Source: Erwinia sp050410775 (GTDB lineage: Bacteria; Pseudomonadota; Gammaproteobacteria; Enterobacterales; Enterobacteriaceae). From it: a stretch of DNA of 64,000 bases. The notes under the pieces are model-generated. The model did no database searches, had not been told where the DNA came from, and was given only the letters and a program-made list of their open reading frames with translations. How positions within the stretch are numbered: the stretch's first letter is position 1; each line of letters opens with the position of its first letter. A program made the position numbers and the translations under genes. Positions 1 to 7,173 of this stretch are shown here, piece after piece. The DNA lies in the NCBI RefSeq assembly GCF_050410775.1, contig NZ_CP191229.1, one strand, 5' to 3'.

Positions 1-1
1 C

Positions 2-1855
2 GTGCGTGGCTTTGGCAGCCGGGCAATGTATGGCGTCCGAGGCGTGCGGGTCTACGTTGACGGGATCCCTTCGACGATGCCGGATGGCCAGGGACAAACC
101 TCGAACATTGATATCAATTCGGTAGACCGGGTTGAAGTGCTGCGCGGCCCATATTCCGCGCTTTACGGCAATGCCTCCGGCGGCGTGGTGAACATTGAAA
201 CGGAAACCGGCGCTGAGCCAGCGACGCTCAGCGCCGGAACCTGGTTTGGCAGCTACGGGAGCTGGCGTAACAGCGTAAAGGCCAGCGGCGCAACCGGAGA
301 TGGCACCCACGTTGGCGACGTTAACTACACGCTGTCCGGCTCCCGCTTTACGACACATGGCTACCGCGATCACAGCGGGACGCAGAAAAGCCTGGGCAAC
401 GGCAAACTGGGTGTCCGCCTTGATGAGGCCAGTACGCTGACGCTGATGTTTAACAGTGTGTCGGTGGATGCGAACGATCCCGGCGGCCTGAGCAAAGAAG
501 AGTGGCAGCAGAATCCGCGTCAGTCACCGCGCGGTGACAGTTTCAATACCCGCAAAAGCCTTGATCAGACGCAGGTCGGCCTGCGCTATCAGCGCGAGAT
601 GAGCGAGAAAGACCAGCTTACCCTGACGACCTGGCACGGCGAGCGGCATACCACGCAGTATCAATCTATTCCCCGCGCGCCCCAGCTTAATCCAACTCAT
701 GCCGGTGGCGTTATCGTCCTTGAGCGCAAATATTCCGGTGTGGATACCCGCTGGAAGCATCAGGATCAGATCGGCTCGCTGCCGTTTACGGCGATCGTCG
801 GGCTGGATTATGAAACCCTGACCGAGCGTCGGCAGGGCTTCGAAAATTTTAATTATGTTAACGGCACGCTGGAGTATGGCGAAAAGGGGAGCCAGCGGCG
901 TAACGAAAAAAACACCATGTGGAATCTCGATCCCTATCTGCAGACCAGCTGGCAGCTGACGTCAAAATGGACGCTGGATGCCGGGCTGCGCTACAGCACG
1001 ATTAGCTTTGATTCGGAAGACTATTATATTGAGCCCGGCAACGGCGATGACAGCGGCAGCACGCGCTATCATAAACTGCTGCCGATGGGGTCGCTGAACT
1101 ACGCGGTTACCGATGCCTGGAATCTCTACGTTTCCGCCGGACGCGGTTTTGAGACGCCAACTATTAATGAACTCTCCTACCGCTCAGTCAGCGGCAATCA
1201 GACCGGGCTCAATCTTGGCCTCAAGCCGGCCACCAGCGACACCGTCGAACTGGGCAGTAAAACCCGTATCGGCTATGGCCTGCTGACGGCGGCGATTTTC
1301 CAGACTAACACCGACAACGAGCTGGTGGTGGCGGAAAGCAGCAATGGCCGCTCAGTCTATAAGAATGCGGGTAAAACCCGTCGACGGGGCGTTGAGCTCG
1401 CCTTTGACCAGCAGTTTGCTGAAAACTGGCAGATAAAGATGGCCTGGACGCTGCTGGACGCCACTTACCGCAATGAAACCTGTAACGACAGCGGCAGTTG
1501 CACGCCGTCCGGCAACCGCCTGCCGGGTGTAGCGCGAAATATGGGCTATACATCGCTGGCATGGGCGCCGGAAGCGGGCTGGCACGCCGGGGCAGAGGTG
1601 CGCTATATGAGGAGCGTACAGGCCAATGATGAAAATGATGCAAAAGCGCCTTCCTATACGGTCGCCAGCCTGAATACAGGTTACCGGCTTAACTGGGATA
1701 AATGGTCACTCGATCTCTTTGGACGCGTCGACAATCTTTTTGATAAAGCCTACGTCGGTTCGGTCATTGTCAATGAGGGCAACGGTCGCTATTACGAGCC
1801 TGCGCCCGGGCGGAACTACGGTGGTGGAGCTACGCTTACCTATAGTTTCCAGTAA
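2..1855 (+). CDS. pqqU: TonB-dependent receptor for PQQ, PqqU (YncD), 5' partial
   Basis: This is an outer-membrane TonB-dependent transporter; the window opens inside its plug domain, so the signal peptide, TonB box and roughly the first 80 residues are missing (the E. coli protein is about 700 residues; 617 are seen). The plug motifs VEVLRGPYSALYGNASGG and YVDGIPSTMPDGQGQ match E. coli YncD, now called PqqU, the receptor for pyrroloquinoline quinone, and similarity continues through the barrel to the C-terminal strand ending LTYSFQ. Typical late motifs such as RVDNLFDKAYVG are present. The next gene is the PQQ-dependent glucose dehydrogenase gcd, which independently supports the assignment. 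Substrate is inferred from similarity recalled from memory and from context, not shown by the sequence itself. Confidence 0.85.
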   Translation: MRGFGSRAMYGVRGVRVYVDGIPSTMPDGQGQTSNIDINSVDRVEVLRGPYSALYGNASGGVVNIETETGAEPATLSAGTWFGSYGSWRNSVKASGATGDGTHVGDVNYTLSGSRFTTHGYRDHSGTQKSLGNGKLGVRLDEASTLTLMFNSVSVDANDPGGLSKEEWQQNPRQSPRGDSFNTRKSLDQTQVGLRYQREMSEKDQLTLTTWHGERHTTQYQSIPRAPQLNPTHAGGVIVLERKYSGVDTRWKHQDQIGSLPFTAIVGLDYETLTERRQGFENFNYVNGTLEYGEKGSQRRNEKNTMWNLDPYLQTSWQLTSKWTLDAGLRYSTISFDSEDYYIEPGNGDDSGSTRYHKLLPMGSLNYAVTDAWNLYVSAGRGFETPTINELSYRSVSGNQTGLNLGLKPATSDTVELGSKTRIGYGLLTAAIFQTNTDNELVVAESSNGRSVYKNAGKTRRRGVELAFDQQFAENWQIKMAWTLLDATYRNETCNDSGSCTPSGNRLPGVARNMGYTSLAWAPEAGWHAGAEVRYMRSVQANDENDAKAPSYTVASLNTGYRLNWDKWSLDLFGRVDNLFDKAYVGSVIVNEGNGRYYEPAPGRNYGGGATLTYSFQ

Positions 1856-1870
1856 CAGTATCCAGAACAA

Positions 1871-1900
1871 CCTGTCATCCGGCGTAGCCGGGTCGGCAGG
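1871..1900 (+). other. Hairpin downstream of pqqU
   Basis: A CCGGC-GTA-GCCGG stem-loop (1879-1891) is enclosed by CCTG/CAGG. No T-run follows, so it is a 3' hairpin rather than a convincing intrinsic terminator. It may protect the pqqU message or attenuate reading into gcd. Confidence 0.4.
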
Positions 1901-1946
1901 TTCAAAGCACCGGGATGGATAAATAAGATAAACCGGGTGTTTTTTA

Positions 1947-1983
1947 CGATTTAGCACAGGCGCTAAATCGAAAACGTTTAAAT
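1947..1983. promoter_or_regulatory. Operator-like dyads upstream of gcd
   Basis: A perfect 9-bp inverted repeat, CGATTTAGC and GCTAAATCG separated by six bases (1947-1970), is followed at once by AAAACGTTTA (1971-1980), whose AAACGTTT core resembles LacI-family operators such as Cra/FruR sites. Together they end about 20 bases before the gcd start codon. They look like repressor sites; which protein binds is not known. Confidence 0.35.
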
Positions 1984-2001
1984 TTTGGTAAGGTTCATAC
2001 T

Positions 2002-4392
2002 ATGCAAAGTAAAACACCGTTATCACGGATTTTGGTGATTATTACGGCTGTATTTGCCGCTATCAGCGGGTTATACCTGCTGATTGGGGGTATCTGGCTG
2101 GCGAAACTGGGCGGCTCGTTCTATTACATCATTGCCGGTGTAATTGAGCTGGCCGTCGCCTGGTTGCTGTTCCGTCGTCGCTCATCAGCGCTGATGCTTT
2201 ATGCAATATTCCTGCTGGCCACGCTGATCTGGTCCCTCTGGGAAGTCGGCTCCGACTTCTGGGCGCTGACCCCACGTCTGGACGTGACTTTCTTCCTCGG
2301 ACTCTGGCTGGTGTTGCCGTTCGTCTATCGTGGCTTGAATCCGGGCAAAGCGTCACGGGGTTCGCTGGCTGCCGTACTGCTGGTCACTGTGATCGCGCTG
2401 GCCTATTCGGTATTTAACGATCCGCAGGTTATCAACGGTTCATTCAAGCCCGATCAGGCGACTAACGTTGAGCAATCTCAGGAGGGTATCGCTGCCGGTG
2501 ACTGGCCCGCCTATGGTCGTACTCAGGCAGGCACTCGCTATTCGCCGCTGACGCAGATCAATGATAAAAATGTCGGTCAGCTGAAAGAGGCCTGGACCTT
2601 CCGTACCGGTGATGTAAAGCGTCCAAACGATCCGGGCGAGATCACTAACGAAGTGACGCCGATTAAAATTGGGGACTCGCTCTATCTCTGTACCGCGCAC
2701 CAGATCCTGTTCGCGCTGGATGCGGCAACCGGTAAGGAAAAGTGGAAATTTGATCCACAGCTGCAAACCACACCTGCATTCCAGCATGTGACCTGCCGTG
2801 GCGTTTCCTATCATGAAACGCCGCAGGCGGCAGCGCTGCCTGCCGGCAGCGAGCCAGCACTCTGCTCGCGCCGCATTATCCTGCCGGTTAACGATGGCAG
2901 CCTCTATGCGCTGGATGCTGAAACGGGCGAACTGTGCCCGGAATTTGGCGAAAACGGCAAGCTGAACCTGCAGAAGAATATGCCTCACGCCCGTGCCGGT
3001 GCGTATGAGCCAACTTCTCCGCCGGTTATCACTGACAAAGTCATTGTGATCGCGGGCGCGGTTACCGATAACTACTCTACCCGTGAACCTTCTGGCGTTA
3101 TCCGTGGCTTTGACGTGAACAGCGGTGAACTGCTGTGGGCGTTTGACCCAGGTGCTAAAGAGCCTAACCTGGTGCCTGAGGAAGATCAGCATTACGTGGC
3201 TAACTCGCCTAACGCATGGGCGCCTTTAGCTTATGATGCCAAACTGGATCTGGTCTATATACCGATGGGCGTAGGTACGCCTGATATCTGGGGTGGCCAT
3301 CGTACGCCGGAAATGGAGCGTTTTGCTAACGGCCTGCTCGCGTTGAATGCCACAACCGGTAAACTCGCCTGGTTCTATCAGACCGTGCATCACGATCTGT
3401 GGGATATGGACGTACCTGCCCAGCCAACGCTGGCGGACATTACTGATAAAGACGGCAATACCGTTCCGGTTATTTATGTTCCGGCGAAAACCGGTGACAT
3501 CTTTGTGCTGGATCGCCGCACCGGTAAAACGGTCGTGCCTGCGCCGGAAACCCCGGTTCCACAAGGTCCGGCGAAAGGCGATCGTCTTTCACCTACGCAG
3601 CCTTACTCTAAGCTGACCTATCGTCCGGAGCAGCATCTGAGCGGCGCGGATATGTGGGGCGCGACGGTTTACGATCAGCTGGTCTGCCGCGTGATGTTCC
3701 ACAGCCTGCGCTACGAAGGCCCGTTCACGCCGCCGTCAGAGCAGGGAACGCTGGTCTTCCCGGGTAACCTGGGCATGTTCGAGTGGGGCGGTATTTCCGT
3801 TAATACCGATCGCCAGATCGCACTGACCAACCCAATGGCGCTGCCATTTGTTTCACGTCTGATCCCACGCAGCCCTGAAAACCCAATCTGGCCGAACGAG
3901 TCAGACAAAGGTGGTACAGGTTCAGAAACGGGCATTCAGCCGCAGTATGGCGTGCCTTTTGGCGTCACGCTGAATCCGTTCCTGTCGCCGTTTGGTCTTC
4001 CGTGCAAACAGCCAGCGTGGGGATATATCTCCGCAGTCGATCTGAAAACGAACGACATTGTCTGGAAGAAACGCATCGGTACCGTGCGCGACAGCTCACC
4101 GCTTCCGCTGCCGTTCAAAATGGGGATGCCAATGCTGGGCGGTCCAATCTCCACGGCCGGTAACCTGATGTTTATTGGGGCAACCGCGGACAACTACCTG
4201 CGCGCATTCAACGTGAACAACGGTGAAAAACTGTGGGAAGGCCGTCTGCCAGCAGGCGGTCAGGCGACGCCGATGACCTATGAGGTCAACGGTAAGCAAT
4301 ACGTGGTGATCTCTGCCGGCGGCCACGGTTCTTTCGGCACTAAAATGGGTGACTATATTGTTGCCTATGCGCTGCCGGACGACGCTAAGTAA
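2002..4392 (+). CDS. gcd: Quinoprotein glucose dehydrogenase (PQQ, ubiquinone)
   Basis: Inner-membrane dehydrogenase that oxidises glucose to gluconolactone on the periplasmic side and passes electrons to ubiquinone. At 796 residues it has the same length as E. coli Gcd. About 140 N-terminal residues form several hydrophobic membrane segments, followed by a PQQ-binding beta-propeller with typical repeats (GDWPAYGRTQAGTRYSPLTQ near residue 167, FALDAATGKEKWKFDP, SLYALDAETGEL). The segment HHDLWDMDVPAQPTL holds the aspartate corresponding to the catalytic residue near position 466. The start codon follows an AAGGT ribosome site. It lies 146 bases after pqqU on the same strand. The holoenzyme needs PQQ; no pqq synthesis genes are in this window, so scavenging through PqqU would be one way to activate it. 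Confidence 0.97.
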   Translation: MQSKTPLSRILVIITAVFAAISGLYLLIGGIWLAKLGGSFYYIIAGVIELAVAWLLFRRRSSALMLYAIFLLATLIWSLWEVGSDFWALTPRLDVTFFLGLWLVLPFVYRGLNPGKASRGSLAAVLLVTVIALAYSVFNDPQVINGSFKPDQATNVEQSQEGIAAGDWPAYGRTQAGTRYSPLTQINDKNVGQLKEAWTFRTGDVKRPNDPGEITNEVTPIKIGDSLYLCTAHQILFALDAATGKEKWKFDPQLQTTPAFQHVTCRGVSYHETPQAAALPAGSEPALCSRRIILPVNDGSLYALDAETGELCPEFGENGKLNLQKNMPHARAGAYEPTSPPVITDKVIVIAGAVTDNYSTREPSGVIRGFDVNSGELLWAFDPGAKEPNLVPEEDQHYVANSPNAWAPLAYDAKLDLVYIPMGVGTPDIWGGHRTPEMERFANGLLALNATTGKLAWFYQTVHHDLWDMDVPAQPTLADITDKDGNTVPVIYVPAKTGDIFVLDRRTGKTVVPAPETPVPQGPAKGDRLSPTQPYSKLTYRPEQHLSGADMWGATVYDQLVCRVMFHSLRYEGPFTPPSEQGTLVFPGNLGMFEWGGISVNTDRQIALTNPMALPFVSRLIPRSPENPIWPNESDKGGTGSETGIQPQYGVPFGVTLNPFLSPFGLPCKQPAWGYISAVDLKTNDIVWKKRIGTVRDSSPLPLPFKMGMPMLGGPISTAGNLMFIGATADNYLRAFNVNNGEKLWEGRLPAGGQATPMTYEVNGKQYVVISAGGHGSFGTKMGDYIVAYALPDDAK

Positions 4393-4443
4393 TATTTCTC
4401 CGGGCGGCGGTTGCATCGTCCCCGGCGAAGTAGTTCGTTATAA

Positions 4444-4481
4444 GTAAAAAGGGCGATCCCGCAGGGGATCGCCCTTTTTAC
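4444..4481. terminator. Bidirectional terminator after gcd
   Basis: A perfect stem GGGCGATCCC-GCAG-GGGATCGCCC (4451-4474) is flanked by AAAAA and TTTTT tracts, so it can end transcription on either strand; it ends the pqqU-gcd unit. Confidence 0.9.
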
Positions 4482-4529
4482 GGAGACAACCTCTTCACGC
4501 AGTGAGCAGGTATCTGTCACTACACGTCA

Positions 4530-4559
4530 GGACATCCTTTCAGGGGATGTCCTTTTTTT
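4530..4559 (+). terminator. Second, tandem intrinsic terminator
   Basis: Stem GGACATCC/GGATGTCC with a seven-base loop, followed by seven T. It lies only about 50 bases after the gcd terminator with no gene between, so it either backs up that terminator or ends a short RNA starting in 4482-4529. Confidence 0.8.
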
Positions 4560-4746
4560 GGGCGACAGTAAAATGGTCGCTTTCCTGTGAAATGATAAGT
4601 GAAGTCATTGTGCCCGGACCTGAAATTGCAAACGGATCGCGCACCATTGTACTTTCCAGATAGCCCAACGTTCAGTAACTAAGGCGGTATTTTGATGAGA
4701 TTTAGGGTTATGATCGGGCCGTATCTCTTTTCAGGATGAAGCCATT

Positions 4747-5415
4747 ATGTCGATCTCTCCCCCTCTGCTTGACGTACGGGACGTGGGCTATATGCAGGAC
4801 GGTATCCCGCTGCTGATGCCCGTTTCACTGACCCTTAACGCCGGTGAGTATCTGTTGTTAAGCGGCCCTTCCGGCAGTGGAAAAAGCACTTTACTGAAAA
4901 TCATCGCCTCTCTTACTGAGCCGTCACAGGGCGCGATCGCTTTTAGAGGCCAGCCAGTGTCGGCACTGCGGCCGGAAACCTATCGTCAGCGAGTCTCCTA
5001 CTGTTTTCAGTCGCCGGTGCTGTTTGGTGAAACCGTGTATGACAATCTTGCGTTGCCCTGGCAGATTCGCCAGAAGAAGGTGCAGCGTGAGGCGCTGAAG
5101 CAGGACTTAGCGAAGGTAGATCTGCCAGCCGATATGCTGGATAAAAAAATCGATCGGCTTTCCGGCGGCGAGAAACAGCGGGTGGCGCTGCTGCGTAATC
5201 TGCAATTTTTGCCGGACGTGCTGCTTTTGGATGAAATTACCAGCGCGCTGGATGAAGAGAACAGGCAGCGCATCAATCAGCTGATTGCCGGACTGGTGAA
5301 GGGGAGCGGCGTGGCGGTGATAGCGGTCAGCCACCACGGCAAAGAGATTTCAGAGGCCGCCAGCGTTATAACTTTAGCCCAACCGGAAAGAGGAAGCGCT
5401 GATGGATCAGCATAA
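4747..5415 (+). CDS. fetA: ABC ATPase of iron exporter FetAB (YbbL)
   Basis: ATP-binding subunit of an ABC-type exporter linked in E. coli to iron export and resistance to oxidative stress. The 222-residue protein shows Walker A GPSGSGKST (residues 40-48), the signature LSGGEKQ (138-144), Walker B VLLLDE (158-163) and the D-loop SALD, plus the switch histidine in AVSHHGKE. It overlaps fetB by 14 bases, which implies translational coupling and a two-gene operon. FetA is short for an ABC ATPase but matches the family. The assignment to iron comes from similarity to E. coli YbbL and from the FetB partner. Confidence 0.93.
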   Translation: MSISPPLLDVRDVGYMQDGIPLLMPVSLTLNAGEYLLLSGPSGSGKSTLLKIIASLTEPSQGAIAFRGQPVSALRPETYRQRVSYCFQSPVLFGETVYDNLALPWQIRQKKVQREALKQDLAKVDLPADMLDKKIDRLSGGEKQRVALLRNLQFLPDVLLLDEITSALDEENRQRINQLIAGLVKGSGVAVIAVSHHGKEISEAASVITLAQPERGSADGSA

Positions 5416-6169
5416 TATTACTAATGAGTCTCTTGCGCTGGCGCTGATGCTGGTGGTCATTGCCCTGCTTGTCAGCAGAAAAGAGCAGCTGGGGCTGGAG
5501 AAAAGTATTCTCTGGAGCGTGGCGCGCGCCGTCGTGCAACTGGTTATTATCGGCTATGTGCTGAAGTCTGTTTTCGAACTGGACAACGGCTGGTTTACGG
5601 TACTGATGGTGCTCTTTATCTGCGTGAATGCCGCCCTTAACGCCCGCAAGCGCAGCCTCAATATGGATCATGGACTGGCGATCTCTTTTGTCGCTATCGC
5701 CCTAAGTACAGCGCTGACGCTCCTGATCCTCATCTTCAGCGGCGCAATTCAGTTTGTGCCGATGCAGGTCATTCCCCTTAGCGGCATGATCGCCGGAAAT
5801 GCGATGGTGGCCGTTGGGCTTTGCTACAGCAACCTTAACCAGCGCTTTCGGGATAACCGGCAGCAGATTCTGGAAAGGCTCAGCCTTGGCGCGTCCGTGA
5901 AAGTGGCAACAGGTACGCTGCTTCGGGACAGCATTCGCGCCGCCATGATCCCGACCGTTGATGCCGCCAAAACCGTGGGACTGGTCAGCCTGCCGGGGAT
6001 GATGTCCGGACTGATCTTTGCCGGTATCGATCCGGTGAAGGCGATTAAATATCAGATTATGGTGACCTTTATGCTGCTGGGCACGGCCAGCCTTTCCACC
6101 ATAATCGCAGGCTATCTGGCGTATGGGCGTTTCTATACGGCACGGGCGCAGCTCAGGCTGGAGAGATAA
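5402..6169 (+). CDS. fetB: Iron export permease FetB (YbbM, UPF0014)
   Basis: Membrane subunit of FetAB. The 255-residue protein has about seven hydrophobic segments and the conserved UPF0014 stretches PLSGMIAGNAMVAVGL (near residues 125-140) and AAMIPTVDAAKTVGLVSLPG (near 180-200), followed by GMMSGLIFAGIDPVKAI. The ATG lies inside the end of fetA, and the overlap fixes the start. Nothing unusual in length or composition. Confidence 0.94.
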   Translation: MDQHNITNESLALALMLVVIALLVSRKEQLGLEKSILWSVARAVVQLVIIGYVLKSVFELDNGWFTVLMVLFICVNAALNARKRSLNMDHGLAISFVAIALSTALTLLILIFSGAIQFVPMQVIPLSGMIAGNAMVAVGLCYSNLNQRFRDNRQQILERLSLGASVKVATGTLLRDSIRAAMIPTVDAAKTVGLVSLPGMMSGLIFAGIDPVKAIKYQIMVTFMLLGTASLSTIIAGYLAYGRFYTARAQLRLER

Positions 6170-6202
6170 AAGTAGAGCGGGTAATTACGGCAGAATTAAG
6201 GC

Positions 6203-6230
6203 ATAAAAAAGGCCGACAGCGTCGGCCTTC
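6203..6230 (-). terminator. Terminator of the CsbD-like gene
   Basis: Stem GGCCGAC-AGC-GTCGGCC (6211-6227) with six A on the plus-strand left side, so on the minus strand it reads as a hairpin followed by TTTTTT. It ends the gene at 6267-6521; fetB, converging from the other side, may share it despite the poor T-run in that direction. Confidence 0.8.
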
Positions 6231-6266
6231 CGGGAAGCGTGCGTGAGCGCGTTACGCGCTGATGGC

Positions 6267-6521
6267 TCAGCGGCGACCAAAGATTTTCGCGGCGAGGAAG
6301 CCTACGCCAGCAGCAATCGCCAGCGAGACAAACGGCGAATCCTGCGTTTTGGTCTTCACGCAGTCCAGCGCGTCATCAACCGCATAGCTGGCCTTCGCTG
6401 CGTTCTGACGCACTTTACCTTTAAACTCATGCTCCGGTGAGTCAGTGGCTTTGCCGAACTGTTCCTGGCCCAGACCCACTGCTTCATCAGCTTTATCGTT
6501 GGCTTTGTCTAACAGACTCAT
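6267..6521 (-). CDS. CsbD-like small protein with C-terminal membrane anchor
   Basis: An 84-residue protein. The N-terminal 55 residues are polar, with the repeated K-A/G-K spacing of CsbD-type general stress proteins (GLGQEQFGKAT, EFKGKVRQNAA). The C-terminus, from SPFVSLAIAAGVGFLAAKIFGRR (the last 23 residues), is one glycine-rich membrane helix ending in RR, as in the ElaB/YqjD/YgaM (DUF883) ribosome-associated anchors. A strong ribosome site GGAGG precedes the ATG and a sigma-S-like -10 lies about 45 bases upstream, so a stationary-phase role is likely. It could be classed with either family; the function is unknown. Confidence 0.8.
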   Translation of the reverse strand: MSLLDKANDKADEAVGLGQEQFGKATDSPEHEFKGKVRQNAAKASYAVDDALDCVKTKTQDSPFVSLAIAAGVGFLAAKIFGRR

Positions 6522-6562
6522 GGTGCCTCCTTCTTAATGAGATGATTTCCTCATGGGTGAAC

Positions 6563-6574
6563 ATTAAGCGTAGA
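6563..6574 (-). promoter_or_regulatory. Sigma-S-type extended -10 for the CsbD-like gene
   Basis: The minus strand reads TCTACGCTTAAT, which fits the KCTAYRCTTAA extended -10 of sigma-S promoters. It lies 42-53 bases before the start codon. No clear -35, as is common for this class. Confidence 0.5.
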
Positions 6575-6744
6575 CCAACTTCTGCAGCTTACCGCTGCGG
6601 TTGTGTTTAAAAATATGACAGTGCGTTGACAGTTTCGGTTTCCGCCGGGCGAAAGGGGGCCCCGTCGTTACTTAATGTTCCGGCGGCCCGTTGTCTCTCT
6701 TTCTCGTGCTGCACATCCTGGCTCAGGCACCTTAAGACAGGCAG

Positions 6745-6769
6745 AAAAAAGTCGACAATATTGTCGGCT
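6745..6769 (-). terminator. Probable terminator of the cio operon
   Basis: Read on the minus strand, the GCCGACAA/TTGTCGAC stem (one mismatch) is followed by TTTTTT. It lies about 190 bases beyond the DUF2474 stop and would end the cioA-cioB-DUF2474 message. The stem is AT-rich in its centre, so strength is uncertain. Confidence 0.5.
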
Positions 6770-6956
6770 CAGACTGCTGACAAAGGTTGGCTCCGGGTAC
6801 AGGGACTGGGAGTAAAGCGTCCCGCGCCATGGACGGCGCGGGCCGAGCTATCAGGAATGATGCTTTTTGCGTCTTTACGAGCAGGCCCTGTTCCCGGAGC
6901 AGGCACTTTATCAATAACCTCAGCCGACAATGTTGTCGGCTTATCCGCTCTTGCCG

Positions 6957-7106
6957 TCAGTGTGATTTCATCCCGGCTGCGGTCATCATCATGCGGAACA
7001 GCGTTGCCACCAGGCTGAGCGCCAGGATGCTGCCGGCATAAATGACTACCATCCACAGCATGCGTTTCCACAACGGGGATTTTGTCGTCTGCTCAGTTTC
7101 AGTCAT
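6957..7106 (-). CDS. Small membrane protein of the bd oxidase operon (DUF2474-like)
   Basis: A 49-residue frame below the usual gene-calling limit: ATG at 7106, stop at 6957, start MTETEQTTKSPLWKRMLWMV and a single membrane helix (about residues 17-39) ending MMTAAGMKSH. The arginine/lysine-bearing WKR before the helix and the place directly after a CioAB-type bd oxidase match the DUF2474 family that accompanies these oxidases, analogous to CydX in cydABX operons. A strong GGGAGGA ribosome site precedes the ATG. It starts 67 bases after cioB. The role as an oxidase accessory subunit is inference from position and size. Confidence 0.8.
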   Translation of the reverse strand: MTETEQTTKSPLWKRMLWMVVIYAGSILALSLVATLFRMMMTAAGMKSH

Positions 7107-7124
7107 TGGATCCTCCCGTTACGC

Positions 7125-7164
7125 CCGGCGTTTACCCGGCCCATGCGGCCCCGGTAGACGCCGG
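7125..7164. repeat. REP-like hairpin between cioB and the DUF2474 gene
   Basis: Near-perfect arms CGGCGTTTACCCGG and CCCGGTAGACGCCG (12 of 14 positions pair) with a GC-rich centre, inside the operon. It resembles a REP-type palindrome and may lower expression of the small gene or protect the cioAB mRNA. Confidence 0.5.
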
Positions 7165-7173
7165 ACAACATCA

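Larger units (their letters stand above)
4393..4746. other. gcd-fetA intergenic region
   Basis: 354 bases without a gene. The first part holds the two terminators described separately; the rest presumably carries the fetA promoter, for which no strong hexamers could be chosen. No open frame of note. Confidence 0.6.
6522..6956. other. Gene-free stretch with three dyads
   Basis: 435 bases between the CsbD-like gene and the DUF2474 gene, both on the minus strand. It contains GTCGACAA-TA-TTGTCGGC (6751-6768), CCCGCGCC-ATGGAC-GGCGCGGG (6821-6842) and AGCCGACAA-TG-TTGTCGGCT (6922-6941). On the minus strand the first is followed by six T and can act as the terminator of the cio operon. The first and third share nearly the same arms. 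No supported gene. Confidence 0.6.

Noticed and set aside
2440..3192. 250-codon minus-strand frame opposite gcd
   Set aside because: Shadow of gcd; no family, no ribosome site.
4585..4620. Fur box upstream of fetA
   Set aside because: AATGATAAGTGAAGTCATT only partly fits the 19-bp Fur consensus; too weak to list.
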